This document shows, in pieces, positions 8,625 through 17,191 of a stretch of DNA of 64,000 nt. Positions within the stretch are counted from its first letter, which is position 1. Every line of letters starts with the position of its first letter. The translations under genes were made by a program, and so were the position numbers. Under the pieces are notes generated by a model that saw only the letters and a list, made by a program, of their open reading frames with translations, had not been told where the DNA came from and searched no databases. The stretch is taken from NCBI RefSeq assembly GCF_014698115.1, contig NZ_JACJSJ010000021.1:35745-99744 (forward strand). The letters run 5' to 3'. This DNA is from Nostoc sp. FACHB-973. Lineage in GTDB: Bacteria > Cyanobacteriota > Cyanobacteriia > Cyanobacteriales > Nostocaceae.

Positions 8625-9822
8625 CTTCCAAGACAATCCGGCTATTGCTTAGGAGGCTCTTGGCTTTAAGAACGGAATGCCCTGCCGCTCTATTCTTCAC
8701 GTTAATTGCTGCATTATGATCGCGGTCAAGACTGCATTTACAATTAGGGCAGTCGTGCCATCTTTGATGTAGTTTTTTAGGAACCTTCACCCCACAACTA
8801 GAACAATCTTGTGACGTACCTGATGGATTGACTGCAATTACCAATAACCCAGCATTTTCGGCTTTGGTTGTCAGTATGGACAGGAAGCTTGACCATCCAG
8901 CATCATGCACAGATTTAGCTAGCATGGAACGAGAAAGACCTTTGACGTTTAAATCTTCATGAACTACAACATCATATTTTTTCAGTAGACTGAAAGCTAT
9001 TTTAAAGTGAAAGTCTTTGCGTTTATCAGCTACTTTTTTGTGCTGCTTGGCGACTTGCTTAATAGCTTTTTTACGGCGGATACTTCCTTTCTTACGGCGT
9101 GAGATACGTTTTTGAATGACCCGTAATCGCTTCTGAGCCTTGCGATAGTGTTGAGGAATTGAAACAACATCACCATCGGAGGTCGTCAAAAAATCTTTTA
9201 AACCGAGGTCAATACCTGTAATTGAATCCGCATTAAAATCAGGCTTAATATTCGGAACTGTTGTATCTTCAAGGCTTAAAGTTAAATAATAACCATCAGC
9301 TTTTTTGGTAACAGATGCAGTCTTGATTTTAAAGCCATCTGGAATAGGACGATGCAAAATAACTTTAACTATGCCGAACATCGGTAAAGTTATTAAATTA
9401 CCTTGCAAACACCCATCCTTGATCTGTGGATATGTGAACGTGCGATAACTCACGCGTGATTTAAACCGAGGTCGTCCACTTCGTTTGCCATTGATATCAC
9501 CTTTTAAAAAACGGTCAAAAGTTACTTTGACTCGTTTGACTATATCTTGCAGCACCTGCGAGTAAATTTCGCCGTACCAAGGATGAGTTTTTTTAAGCTG
9601 TGGTAGCGTTTTTTTTTGTGAATAATAGTCCGGGTTATCCCGCAATTCTGGCAGATGGCAGACAAGAGGACAGGCATTAATCGGTGAGCGATTACGCTCA
9701 TACCAGTCGAAACGTCGAGCCAACAAGTAGTTATATTGAGCGCATAACATAGACAGCCATCTGTCTATCTCAATGGCTTGTTTTGTTGTTGGTCGTAGTT
9801 TGTATTGGTACGCTGTATTCAC
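8596..9822 (-). CDS. tnpB: TnpB, RNA-guided transposon-type nuclease (IS200/IS605-IS607 OrfB)
   Basis: 408 residues from a GTG at 9822, chosen because GGGAGG lies about five bases upstream and the protein then begins [15 protein letters not shown], the usual TnpB N-terminus; an upstream ATG would add 20 unlikely residues. The RuvC-like acidic residues are present: D205 in [13 protein letters not shown]289 in [11 protein letters not shown] and the DRDHNAAIN motif near 366-368. A four-cysteine zinc knuckle ([12 protein letters not shown]...[10 protein letters not shown]) lies between the last two. The protein appears intact. No tnpA transposase accompanies it, so the element is either non-autonomous or a domesticated nuclease. 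A divergent ribbon-helix-helix gene starts 62 bases away on the other strand. Confidence 0.92.
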   Translation of the reverse strand: MNTAYQYKLRPTTKQAIEIDRWLSMLCAQYNYLLARRFDWYERNRSPINACPLVCHLPELRDNPDYYSQKKTLPQLKKTHPWYGEIYSQVLQDIVKRVKVTFDRFLKGDINGKRSGRPRFKSRVSYRTFTYPQIKDGCLQGNLITLPMFGIVKVILHRPIPDGFKIKTASVTKKADGYYLTLSLEDTTVPNIKPDFNADSITGIDLGLKDFLTTSDGDVVSIPQHYRKAQKRLRVIQKRISRRKKGSIRRKKAIKQVAKQHKKVADKRKDFHFKIAFSLLKKYDVVVHEDLNVKGLSRSMLAKSVHDAGWSSFLSILTTKAENAGLLVIAVNPSGTSQDCSSCGVKVPKKLHQRWHDCPNCKCSLDRDHNAAINVKNRAAGHSVLKAKSLLSNSRIVLEAYTQSEGRV

Positions 9823-9884
9823 TTGTCCTCCCTGAACCATCAAGGCTATAATACCATAAAAGTGACAACAACGGGTAGACAAAT

Positions 9885-10049
9885 ATGAAAACTACTAGAT
9901 TAAATGTCAGGATGTCTGAGCGCAGACTGAACAAACTTCGTTCTTATGCTGTAATGAAAGATAAAACAGTCACGCAGATAGTAGAAGACTGGATTGATAG
10001 ACTGCCAAATCTAGAGAGTGTTAAAAATAACGCTGACCCCCAACAGTAA
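9885..10049 (+). CDS. Small ribbon-helix-helix (CopG/Arc-like) protein
   Basis: 54 residues, [40 protein letters not shown] plus a polar tail. The short basic beta strand followed by two helices ([13 protein letters not shown] and [12 protein letters not shown]) is the RHH_1 pattern of small DNA-binding repressors and antitoxins. It is divergent from tnpB with a 62-bp shared intergenic region and probably belongs to the same mobile element; it could repress tnpB (inference). The end of the gene overlaps the left arm of a 13-bp inverted repeat. No toxin partner is visible. Confidence 0.7.
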   Translation: MKTTRLNVRMSERRLNKLRSYAVMKDKTVTQIVEDWIDRLPNLESVKNNADPQQ

Positions 10050-10090
10050 ATCCTGCGGATTGAATTGGTCGGAGGTCGCGTTATTTTTAA
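10021..10090. repeat. 13-bp perfect inverted repeat with 44-bp spacer
   Basis: TTAAAAATAACGC (10021-10033) and GCGTTATTTTTAA (10078-10090) are exact reverse complements. The left arm lies in the last codons of the RHH gene. It could be a terminator-like structure for that gene or a structural end of the tnpB element. Confidence 0.85.
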
Positions 10091-10102
10091 CCGCCTTATA
10101 TC

Positions 10103-10135
10103 TCACCACTGAACGGAGTACCGTTTCAGTGGGAG
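10103..10135. repeat. Imperfect hairpin
   Basis: CTC-CCACTGAA-CGG and CCG-TTTCAGTGG-GAG pair around an AGTA loop with one bulged T. It lies next to the 13-bp inverted repeat and may mark an end of the tnpB element. Confidence 0.6.
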
Positions 10136-10850
10136 GTTTACGGCTAAATAGCTAAAAAAGGTTTCAAGCCCCCCACTTCAGACGCGAGTGAGAATCAAAC
10201 AATTTCATTATTCAAGCGTCGTGCATTCATGCATGGGGTTAATCCAAAAGACGCTCGTGACGCTCGTTCGCCCTTGGCGTCTCCCCTTGGGAGAAGACTC
10301 GGCTTAGCTGCGCTATCGTAAATCCAAAATCTAAAATCGAGTGACCCTCCCGAAAAAAACATCGCCAAGGCTAAAAATGACACAACTGAGCAATACTGTG
10401 CCCCTACTGCTGCATCTGCCTCGTTGTACACTTCTCAAATATAGCTACTCGATTTATGTAAGTAAATTTGACAATATTTTTTGATAATAAATATTACTAG
10501 CATTACTACATGTAAGATAATGTGTTACATTCTAATTTGTTAGATACTTTGTATTTGTAATCTTGCTATTGTGGAGATTATCTGCTCAATCTGACGTTCT
10601 CAAGTATTGACAAATAAATTTTACAATACTTAACATTTGGCAAAGATGTGTAATTTAGATTAACTATTGCACAGAAATTCTCTGACAATGAGTAGAATGA
10701 CAAATACAACGACGCAACTACTTCATGAATTAGTTACCCTAGAACTGTAAACTTATGTTTTCAGTCCTAACTTATTTCACGTATTTTGCCTCAAAGGCAT
10801 ACCAGTCAAAACCATACCAAATCCTTCATTAAGAGCTCCCACAAATCATA
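10136..10850. other. Non-coding stretch upstream of infC
   Basis: I see no gene here. About 10235-10300 holds GC-rich dispersed-repeat material (GACGCTCGT repeated, followed by a CTCCCCTTGGGAG palindrome). After 10430 the sequence becomes AT-rich and probably contains the infC promoter. A 20-codon ATG frame at 10688-10750 has no convincing ribosome site. Confidence 0.5.
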
Positions 10851-11384
10851 ATGCCTGTGATTGAGAAAAAAAGAACTCGCGATCTGCCCCAAATTAACGA
10901 ACGAATTCGCTTCCCGAAAATTCGGGTAATTGACACTGATGGCGGCCAATTGGGAATTATGCCCCCACAGGAAGCACTACAACTAGCAGAAGAGAAAGAA
11001 TTAGATTTAGTGCTACTCAGTGACAAAGCTGACCCGCCAGTTTGTCGGATTATGGACTACGGGAAATACAAGTTTGAGCAGGAGAAAAAGGCGCGGGAAG
11101 CCCGTAAAAAACAGCACACGGCTGATGTCAAAGAAGTTAAGATGCGCTACAAAATAGAAGAACACGACTACAACGTGCGTGTCAAGCAAGCAGAGCGCTT
11201 TTTGAAAGATGGTGATAAAGTCAAAGCTACCGTGATGTTTCGGGGTCGAGAAATTCAACACAGTGACCTCGCAGAAGAATTGCTCAAACGTATGGCAACG
11301 GACTTAGAGCCGTTTGGTGAGGTTCAGCAAGCGCCTAAAAAAGAAGGGCGAAATATGATGATGCTCATCTCACCCAAAAAATAA
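10851..11384 (+). CDS. infC: Translation initiation factor IF-3
   Basis: 177 residues, the usual bacterial length. The N-domain starts with [23 protein letters not shown] and keeps the [25 protein letters not shown] block. The lysine-rich linker and the C-domain ([41 protein letters not shown]...) follow. IF-3 binds the 30S subunit and discriminates start codons. The start here is ATG, not the ATT known from the self-regulated E. coli gene. rpmI and rplT are not adjacent. A terminator hairpin follows the stop. Confidence 0.97.
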   Translation: MPVIEKKRTRDLPQINERIRFPKIRVIDTDGGQLGIMPPQEALQLAEEKELDLVLLSDKADPPVCRIMDYGKYKFEQEKKAREARKKQHTADVKEVKMRYKIEEHDYNVRVKQAERFLKDGDKVKATVMFRGREIQHSDLAEELLKRMATDLEPFGEVQQAPKKEGRNMMMLISPKK

Positions 11385-11411
11385 TCTTCTAATTTTTCAA
11401 TAGACAAATTT

Positions 11412-11446
11412 AAAAATCCCTTGGCTACAAGCTAGGGGATTTTTTC
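11412..11446 (+). terminator. Rho-independent terminator after infC
   Basis: AAAAATCCCT...GCT-ACA-AGC...AGGGGATTTTTT: the CCCT/AGGG and AAATC/GATTT arms pair, followed by a T run, 28 bases after the infC stop. Confidence 0.8.
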
Positions 11447-11489
11447 ATTTTAGCTGTAACAAGGTTACACACCTTATAGAGATACATAG

Positions 11490-11517
11490 GTAGGGGCGTA
11501 CAGCTGTACGCCCCTAC
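11490..11517. repeat. 28-bp perfect palindrome
   Basis: GTAGGGGCGTACAG and its exact reverse complement CTGTACGCCCCTAC are contiguous. A related palindrome with the same GTAGGGGC/GCCCCTAC ends lies at 28098-28125, so this is a member of a dispersed palindromic family. Confidence 0.95.
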
Positions 11518-11752
11518 AGGCGATTCATTCGTATATTGCAAATATTTTTGTCAATAGTATCAGCTCGTATAAATTTATCTCAAATCGATAGTCCTGAAGG
11601 CTGAGTGGGAAAGATAATACTCAGTTGCTCAGGACTTTTGTGATGTCCAGGGGATGGGGGATGAAGAGACGCGGGGAAAAAATTCTCCGTGTCAGAGCGT
11701 CAGAGCGTCCTCTTCTCCATTACGCGGTGATACTACCAGAAACTAAAACTGC

Positions 11753-14700
11753 ATGGAACTGAAAAATCACTGGTTGGCTCTAAATAGAGTTGCTTTACCA
11801 CGATTGCTACAGTGGGTGAATCTCCGACCGGAGGAGAGCGAACGGACTCAAATCATGTTCGTATTTTACACAACCGTATCTGTAGGATTACGGTGGGCAG
11901 AGGACAGTACAGTAGCACTGTTTTTGGGCGAATATGAGACTAATCTACTACCTTGGATGTATGTTGCTAGTGCTGTAATGAGTACAGGACTGGTTTTTTT
12001 ATATTCTTGGCTGCAAAAGATTTTTCCTTTACGTCAGGTGATTGTGGCGATCGCACCTTGTATGGTGACGCCATTAGTTTTGTTAGTTTTGTTACGTTGG
12101 GGAATCCATGTTTCCTACCTGGCAATGATTTCGGTGTTTCTGCTACGGCTGTGGGTAGATGCACTTTATGTAGTCAATGACCTCAACACCTCCATTGTTG
12201 CTAACCAACTATTTAATATTCGAGAGATTAAGCGCACTTATCCACTGGTCAGTAGTGGTTTATTAGTAGCAGATGTTATCAGTGGTTTTAGTTTGCCTTG
12301 GTTGGTGCAGTACGCCAAACTCAATAAGGTGATTCTCATCGCCTGTGTGGTGATTTTATTGGGATCGGCGATTTTATTTTATTTAACTCATCAATATCGA
12401 GCAGCTTTTCCGGAAACTCCACAAATCACAATTCGTGGAGAACAAGCTTCACGACAGCGTTTTCTCAAAAGTCCTTTGAAGCGCTATGTTTGGCATTTAT
12501 TTGCCTTTGTCGGTCTGTTGCAGGTCATTGGATTATTAATAGATTTTCAGTATTTGCGCGAACTGCAATCGAGTTTAGACGACCGAGAACTCGCTAGTTT
12601 CTTGGGTTTATTTGGTGGGATGTTGGGATTGTGTGAATTGTTGATTCAGTGGTTTATTTCTAGCCGACTCATTGAACGAATGGGAGTATTTTTCACTGCC
12701 ACACTTTTACCGATCGCCGTCGGCTTTTTACTACCAGGAGTGCTGGTATTTTTACATTTAATTCCAGCCACGCAATCCCAAAGCTTTTTCTGGGGTTTAG
12801 TAATTGTCAAATTCTGTGATGAACTTCTGCGCTACACATTTGTGATGAGTAGCGGTCCCATACTGTATCAACCGATTCCAGAGGCAATTCGCAGCCAGAT
12901 GCAGACTTTATCTGGCGGAACAGCAGAAGCGATCGCCACAGGGTTGACGGGATTGGTAATTTTTGTCACTTTATTATTCTCTGGGCACTTTGTACCTGAG
13001 CCGCTACAAAAGTGGGTGTTAGTGGCAGAAACAATGCTGATAGCTGGGACGTGTTTAAAAGTAGTTTGCCAATTGCGATCGCGCTATGTTGACTTGTTAG
13101 TTCTAAGTGTGGCACGGGGTCAACTGAGTGCAACAAATGTCGGTCTAAAATTCTTCAAGCAGGGCGTAGTCAAAGCATTAGCTGAGAAAGGCAACGAGGC
13201 AGATAAACGCTCTTGCATTGAACTTTTAGCCCAAATTGATTCCCAAGGAGCTGCGGAAGTTTTAGCACCTTTATTAGTCAAGTTAACCCCAGATTTGCAG
13301 TGCCAGAGTTTGGAAGTGATGCTGATGGGAGGTGCAAATCCCGTTTATGTAGCCGCCATCCGTCCTTTGTTAGAACAACCCCAAGAAACTAACCCCGAAG
13401 TTTTTGCCCTAGCGCTGCGCTACATTTGGCTAGCTGAACCAAATCCCAATTTAAGTCTCCTCGAAGAATACCTAAACCCCCGGCAAAACTCACTCATCCG
13501 CGCCACCGCCGCTGCTTTAGTCTTACGCCAAGGAACTCCCATGCAAAAGGTAGCAGCCACTAAAACCATGCGCCGGATGCTGACTCATAAGCAAGAACGG
13601 GAACGGATAAATGGAGTCAAAGCCCTCAGAGAAGCAGTTTATTTGCAGGCGTTACGAATTCACATTCCGAATTTGTTACAAGATGAGTCGTTACGGGTGC
13701 GCTGTGCGGTATTGGAAATGATCGCAGCAACCCATTTAGAGGAGTACTATTGTGCCCTGATTGCCGCACTTTACTACAAGTCAACCCGCAGCACAGCAAT
13801 GTTAGCCCTAATGCGACTGGAAAACGAAGCCCTAGAAATGCTGTTGCAGTTGGCTACGAATATTTACAAGCCAGAAGTAGTGCGGATGTACGCTTGGCGC
13901 ACCATTGCTTCCATTGCTACCCAGGAAGCAATAGAGGCTTTATGGGAAAACTTAGAAACCTGTTGGGGTACTACTAGGGATCATATTCTTCACAGCTTAC
14001 TCAAAATACACAAACAACCGGGAATTACAGGTTTAGGGGATCGGTTTTATGAAAGTCGAGTAGAAAAATTAATCGAGCAGGAATTACGGTTTTTAGGTGA
14101 AATTTACGCTGCTTATATAGACTTTCAAACGCTAGACAAACAAGAAGATTATCAATCAAGTGAGAGGATTTTGATTGTCTCAGAGTTACTGCAACGCTCC
14201 CTCCTAGAATTAGAATTGGATGTCAAAGAACGGTTGTTACTGCTACTGAGACTGCTTTACTCGCCAGAAAAGATGCAAGCAGCAGCATTTAATTTGCGAT
14301 CGCTCTCGGTGGTAAACTTAGCGCGGGGGTTAGAAATCTTAGAACATACCATTACTTTGTCTTGCAAGTCCCTATTGCTGAATATTTTAGATCGGCGAAC
14401 AGAACCAGAAAAATTACAACATCTAGTAGAAGCAAAAATCGTAGAATATGAAAATATGTTAGTTAGCGATCGCCTCCACAGATTGCTGTTATTGGGTAAC
14501 TTGCTCTCTGACTGGTGTTTGGCTTGCTGTTTTCATTTTGCTCAAGTTGCTCGTATCCGACTCACAAGTTCTGAGATTTTAGCCAGTTTACGCCATCCAA
14601 CTGGCTTTGTTCGAGAAGCAGCGATCGCATACTTGAATATGGTTTCACAGCGCGTCCTCTTTCAAATCCTACCCCAATTACAAAACGATCCACATCCTCT

Positions 14701-14785
14701 GGTAGCGGCTCAAGTTAAGGAGTTGCTGGAAAAATACAAATTCAAAAATCACAATTCCCAAGGAATCGACAAGCAGAAGATCTAA
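11753..14785 (+). CDS. Transporter-like membrane protein with HEAT-repeat C-terminus
   Basis: 1010 residues. Residues about 30-440 contain roughly ten to twelve hydrophobic segments in the style of a major-facilitator or nucleotide (ATP/ADP) transporter: VFYTTVSVGLRWAEDSTVALFLGEY, then VFLYSWLQKIFPLRQVIVAIAP and later LFSGHFVPEPLQKWVLVAETMLIAG. Residues about 450-990 are soluble and helical with HEAT-like repeats (for example SLLEEYLNPRQNSLIRATAAALVL and LLQDESLRVRCAVLEMIAATHLEEY), ending in another HEAT-like unit (HPTGFVREAAIAYLNMVSQRVL). I recognise the architecture from cyanobacterial hypothetical transporters but cannot name a substrate. The HEAT part probably acts as a cytoplasmic scaffold. 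It stands alone between infC and a convergent serine hydrolase gene. Confidence 0.75.
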   Translation: MELKNHWLALNRVALPRLLQWVNLRPEESERTQIMFVFYTTVSVGLRWAEDSTVALFLGEYETNLLPWMYVASAVMSTGLVFLYSWLQKIFPLRQVIVAIAPCMVTPLVLLVLLRWGIHVSYLAMISVFLLRLWVDALYVVNDLNTSIVANQLFNIREIKRTYPLVSSGLLVADVISGFSLPWLVQYAKLNKVILIACVVILLGSAILFYLTHQYRAAFPETPQITIRGEQASRQRFLKSPLKRYVWHLFAFVGLLQVIGLLIDFQYLRELQSSLDDRELASFLGLFGGMLGLCELLIQWFISSRLIERMGVFFTATLLPIAVGFLLPGVLVFLHLIPATQSQSFFWGLVIVKFCDELLRYTFVMSSGPILYQPIPEAIRSQMQTLSGGTAEAIATGLTGLVIFVTLLFSGHFVPEPLQKWVLVAETMLIAGTCLKVVCQLRSRYVDLLVLSVARGQLSATNVGLKFFKQGVVKALAEKGNEADKRSCIELLAQIDSQGAAEVLAPLLVKLTPDLQCQSLEVMLMGGANPVYVAAIRPLLEQPQETNPEVFALALRYIWLAEPNPNLSLLEEYLNPRQNSLIRATAAALVLRQGTPMQKVAATKTMRRMLTHKQERERINGVKALREAVYLQALRIHIPNLLQDESLRVRCAVLEMIAATHLEEYYCALIAALYYKSTRSTAMLALMRLENEALEMLLQLATNIYKPEVVRMYAWRTIASIATQEAIEALWENLETCWGTTRDHILHSLLKIHKQPGITGLGDRFYESRVEKLIEQELRFLGEIYAAYIDFQTLDKQEDYQSSERILIVSELLQRSLLELELDVKERLLLLLRLLYSPEKMQAAAFNLRSLSVVNLARGLEILEHTITLSCKSLLLNILDRRTEPEKLQHLVEAKIVEYENMLVSDRLHRLLLLGNLLSDWCLACCFHFAQVARIRLTSSEILASLRHPTGFVREAAIAYLNMVSQRVLFQILPQLQNDPHPLVAAQVKELLEKYKFKNHNSQGIDKQKI

Positions 14786-14959
14786 TTAGTAGATATTAAA
14801 CCTACCAAAAGTAGTACAACACAAAGTACACACAGTAAGCATTTCTAAAGATGTAGCACTATTTTATAGCCATCTCAACTCGACCTCTGCTTTTAGTGCT
14901 TTTTTTGAATGCTCATTGGTTATTGTTAATTAACAAATGACTAATGACTAATGAAAAAT

Positions 14960-16210
14960 TCATTTATTATCTGCAAGTTTAGCAAGCACCCCACTGTACA
15001 ATGCCATAAATTTTGACTCTTCTACAGCTGCATCGCTGTTATTCCAAGTAGCAACCACACAGTAATTTTTGCCATTCTTTCCTTGCAACCAAGTTGTCAT
15101 ATTGAAAACACCAGTTTCAGAACCACCTTTAAATGCTATTCGCTGCCAATCTTGAGCCTTAGCAACACCAGGATTAATAGTCAGCAGAGGCAAATCAGCA
15201 ACCTGTTCTATTAATCCACAAAGTTCCTCAGCTGTAAAAAACCATTCTATATCCAGAGCAACTGGATTTCCTCCCCCAAATTCACTCGCATCAGGAAGTG
15301 GCTTTTTAGAGAGTTCTTTCAGGATTGCGCGACGTTCAGCTTCGTTACTTGTGCGATAACGCTGGAGAAAGTTTTCATTTTGAGAACTTTTCAAAAGAAA
15401 GAATTCACGGGTAGTTAAAAAAGGACGATTACGCAGTGATAGTAACTCAATAGATTCTCGTCCAATCAGGTTAATTAATATATCTGTGGCTGTATTGTCG
15501 CTGATAGAAATCATGAAAGCTGCTAGTGTTTGCAATGTTAGATATGTTCCGTCTGGCCATGTTTGTAATACTCCAGATGGCAAACTTTTCCAATTAGGTT
15601 GCAGTTGTACTACATCTTTCCACGTCCGCTTCCCAGAGGCAATTTCTGATTTGAGTGCTTTGAGTACAGCTAATTTGAAGGCCGAACCAACTGCCAGGGG
15701 CATTTTGGTATTTAATGCAGCTTGTATTGTTTTGCCTTCCTGAACTAGAAAACTGACTTTACCAGGTAATTCTTGAAATTTATTAGTGGCTTCTTCTAAA
15801 CTCATAAATTTGATTTGTGGTTGCTCAAAGAACAATCCGGAAATTTGTCCTTTGCTATTTAGAACTATTTTAGTTGGCACTGAACCTTGACTAAAAATAA
15901 CTAAATAATCTTGTAAATTATTTTGTACGCTTTCATAGGTTCCTAATTGATTTTTGAGTTCGTCAATGATTTGTCGCAGCTTTTCAATGGGAACTTGAGC
16001 CAGAAAATCGGGTGTAAACCATTCATTCTGTATTTTTTGACTAGTAAATAATCTTTCTAAAGCTGCTTTGGGAGAAATAGATTCAGTTTGGGTTAGCATC
16101 TGATTTAAAGGTTGTAGTTCAGGTTTAACATCTGCTAAGGACACCTGAGAAAACGTGAAATTTATTGTTAGCAAACTAGTTGATATAAAATTGATGTAAT
16201 ATTGACGCAT
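14960..16210 (-). CDS. Secreted serine hydrolase, class A beta-lactamase fold
   Basis: 416 residues with an N-terminal hydrophobic signal (YYINFISTSLLTINFTFSQVSLA). The three active-site elements of the penicillin-binding fold are visible: SxxK as S176-AFK179, SDN at 237-239 (ISISDNTATD), and the KTG box as KGG (361-363, FKGGSETGV). The extra N-terminal 150 residues (LERLFTSQKIQNEWFTPDFLAQVPIEKLRQII...) are a domain often found ahead of such hydrolases in cyanobacteria. It probably acts on peptidoglycan-like or beta-lactam substrates in the periplasm, but true beta-lactamase activity cannot be inferred; the usual Glu166 region is not obvious to me. Single-gene unit, convergent with the HEAT membrane protein. 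Confidence 0.85.
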   Translation of the reverse strand: MRQYYINFISTSLLTINFTFSQVSLADVKPELQPLNQMLTQTESISPKAALERLFTSQKIQNEWFTPDFLAQVPIEKLRQIIDELKNQLGTYESVQNNLQDYLVIFSQGSVPTKIVLNSKGQISGLFFEQPQIKFMSLEEATNKFQELPGKVSFLVQEGKTIQAALNTKMPLAVGSAFKLAVLKALKSEIASGKRTWKDVVQLQPNWKSLPSGVLQTWPDGTYLTLQTLAAFMISISDNTATDILINLIGRESIELLSLRNRPFLTTREFFLLKSSQNENFLQRYRTSNEAERRAILKELSKKPLPDASEFGGGNPVALDIEWFFTAEELCGLIEQVADLPLLTINPGVAKAQDWQRIAFKGGSETGVFNMTTWLQGKNGKNYCVVATWNNSDAAVEESKFMALYSGVLAKLADNK

Positions 16211-16371
16211 TGAAAATTTTTACCTGCCTCCTAATATAAGAAATTTTATGTGTTTAAATTTAAAAAACAGCGGAGTGAAAAGTGTAGATCAACAAAAATT
16301 TACGTTCTATGGCGATATTATTTGCCAGAAACAAGATCCCGGACTTCTGGTAATACGGCTCGGTTAAGGCA

Positions 16372-16396
16372 AGAGACGCGATAAATCGGCGTCTCT
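16372..16396. repeat. Small hairpin repeat upstream of the TrkA-like gene
   Basis: AGAGACGC-GATAAATCG-GCGTCTCT: an 8-bp perfect stem, extended by GAT/ATC. It lies about 60 bases before the ATG of the RCK gene; it is a repeat type common in Nostoc-like genomes rather than an evident operator. Confidence 0.7.
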
Positions 16397-16455
16397 ACAA
16401 TAGATCCTTGTTAGCCTAGAAAGTGAAGTAGGAACTCAAAGAGCAAGGAATATTC

Positions 16456-17142
16456 ATGTACGTATTAATTGGTGGAGCAGGATTAGTGGGGCTAAGTTTA
16501 GCCCAGAAACTGGTAGAACTGGGACATACTGTTGCCGTTATTGATATTGATCCTACCGCTTGTCGCTATGCTCGTGAACAAGTGGGAGCAATGGCTTTTG
16601 AAGGAAGTGCTGTGAGTACAGAAGTATTGTTAGAAGCTGGGATTCGGAAAGCCGGCTCCTTGGCTGCTGTGCTACGTAGTGATGCCTTAAACTTGGCAAT
16701 GGTGACTCTTGCTAAACATTATGGTGTTACTCATATTTTAAGTCGGATGCGCCACCCCGATTTTGCCCAACCGCTGCGTCTGGCTGGAGCAAACCATATT
16801 ATCAGTACTGTTGAGCTAGCGGTTTCAACAATGGTAAATGCCATCGAGTATCCGCAAGTAGAATCTATGATGCATTTTGAGCAGGGACAGATTGAGGTGC
16901 TAAAACTTTCTATCCCAAATAATTGTTATGTTGTTGGTCGTAGTGTTGCTGAAATTGCTCAGGATTCCCGGTTTCCTACTGGTTCGCTAATTATTGGCTA
17001 TCAACCTCATCCCCACGAAAATTTGATGATTCCTAATGGCAGTACAGTACTGGAACCTGATTCAACTGTGCTGATTGTGACTAAGCCAGGATGTTTACAC
17101 CAAGTTATTGATTTTATAGAAGGCTGTAATACTAATTCGTAA
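16456..17142 (+). CDS. TrkA/RCK family NAD-binding protein (potassium transport regulator)
   Basis: 228 residues. The RCK_N Rossmann fold (1-130) starts MYVLIGGAGLVGLSLAQKL, giving GxGxxG-like GGAGLVG, with the acidic residue after beta-2 (VAVIDIDP) that selects NAD(H). RCK_C (about 145-220) follows with the usual GRSVAEIAQDSRFPTGSLIIGY pattern. Such proteins gate Trk/Ktr-type K+ channels from the cytoplasm. No channel subunit is adjacent, so the partner is elsewhere. The last two sense codons and the stop (AAT TCG TAA) are made from the start of a TAATTCG heptamer array. Confidence 0.88.
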   Translation: MYVLIGGAGLVGLSLAQKLVELGHTVAVIDIDPTACRYAREQVGAMAFEGSAVSTEVLLEAGIRKAGSLAAVLRSDALNLAMVTLAKHYGVTHILSRMRHPDFAQPLRLAGANHIISTVELAVSTMVNAIEYPQVESMMHFEQGQIEVLKLSIPNNCYVVGRSVAEIAQDSRFPTGSLIIGYQPHPHENLMIPNGSTVLEPDSTVLIVTKPGCLHQVIDFIEGCNTNS

Positions 17143-17174
17143 TTCGTAATTCGTAATTCGTAATTCGTAATTAG
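17133..17174. repeat. TAATTCG heptamer array
   Basis: Five exact TAATTCG units and one variant (TAATTAG). The array begins inside the last codons of the TrkA-like gene and supplies its stop codon. The same heptamer on the other strand is found at 62817-62850. Confidence 0.95.
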
Positions 17175-17191
17175 CCCAAATTTAGGCTTAA

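Noticed and set aside
10195..10431. 78-codon minus-strand frame
   Set aside because: Made largely of dispersed GC-rich repeat sequence; no ribosome site and no recognisable protein pattern.
10688..10750. 20-codon frame upstream of infC as a leader peptide
   Set aside because: No ribosome site and no attenuator structure between it and infC.
14960..16210. Antibiotic-resistance beta-lactamase
   Set aside because: The fold motifs are present but KTG is KGG and a clear Glu166 equivalent was not found, so drug hydrolysis is not supported.
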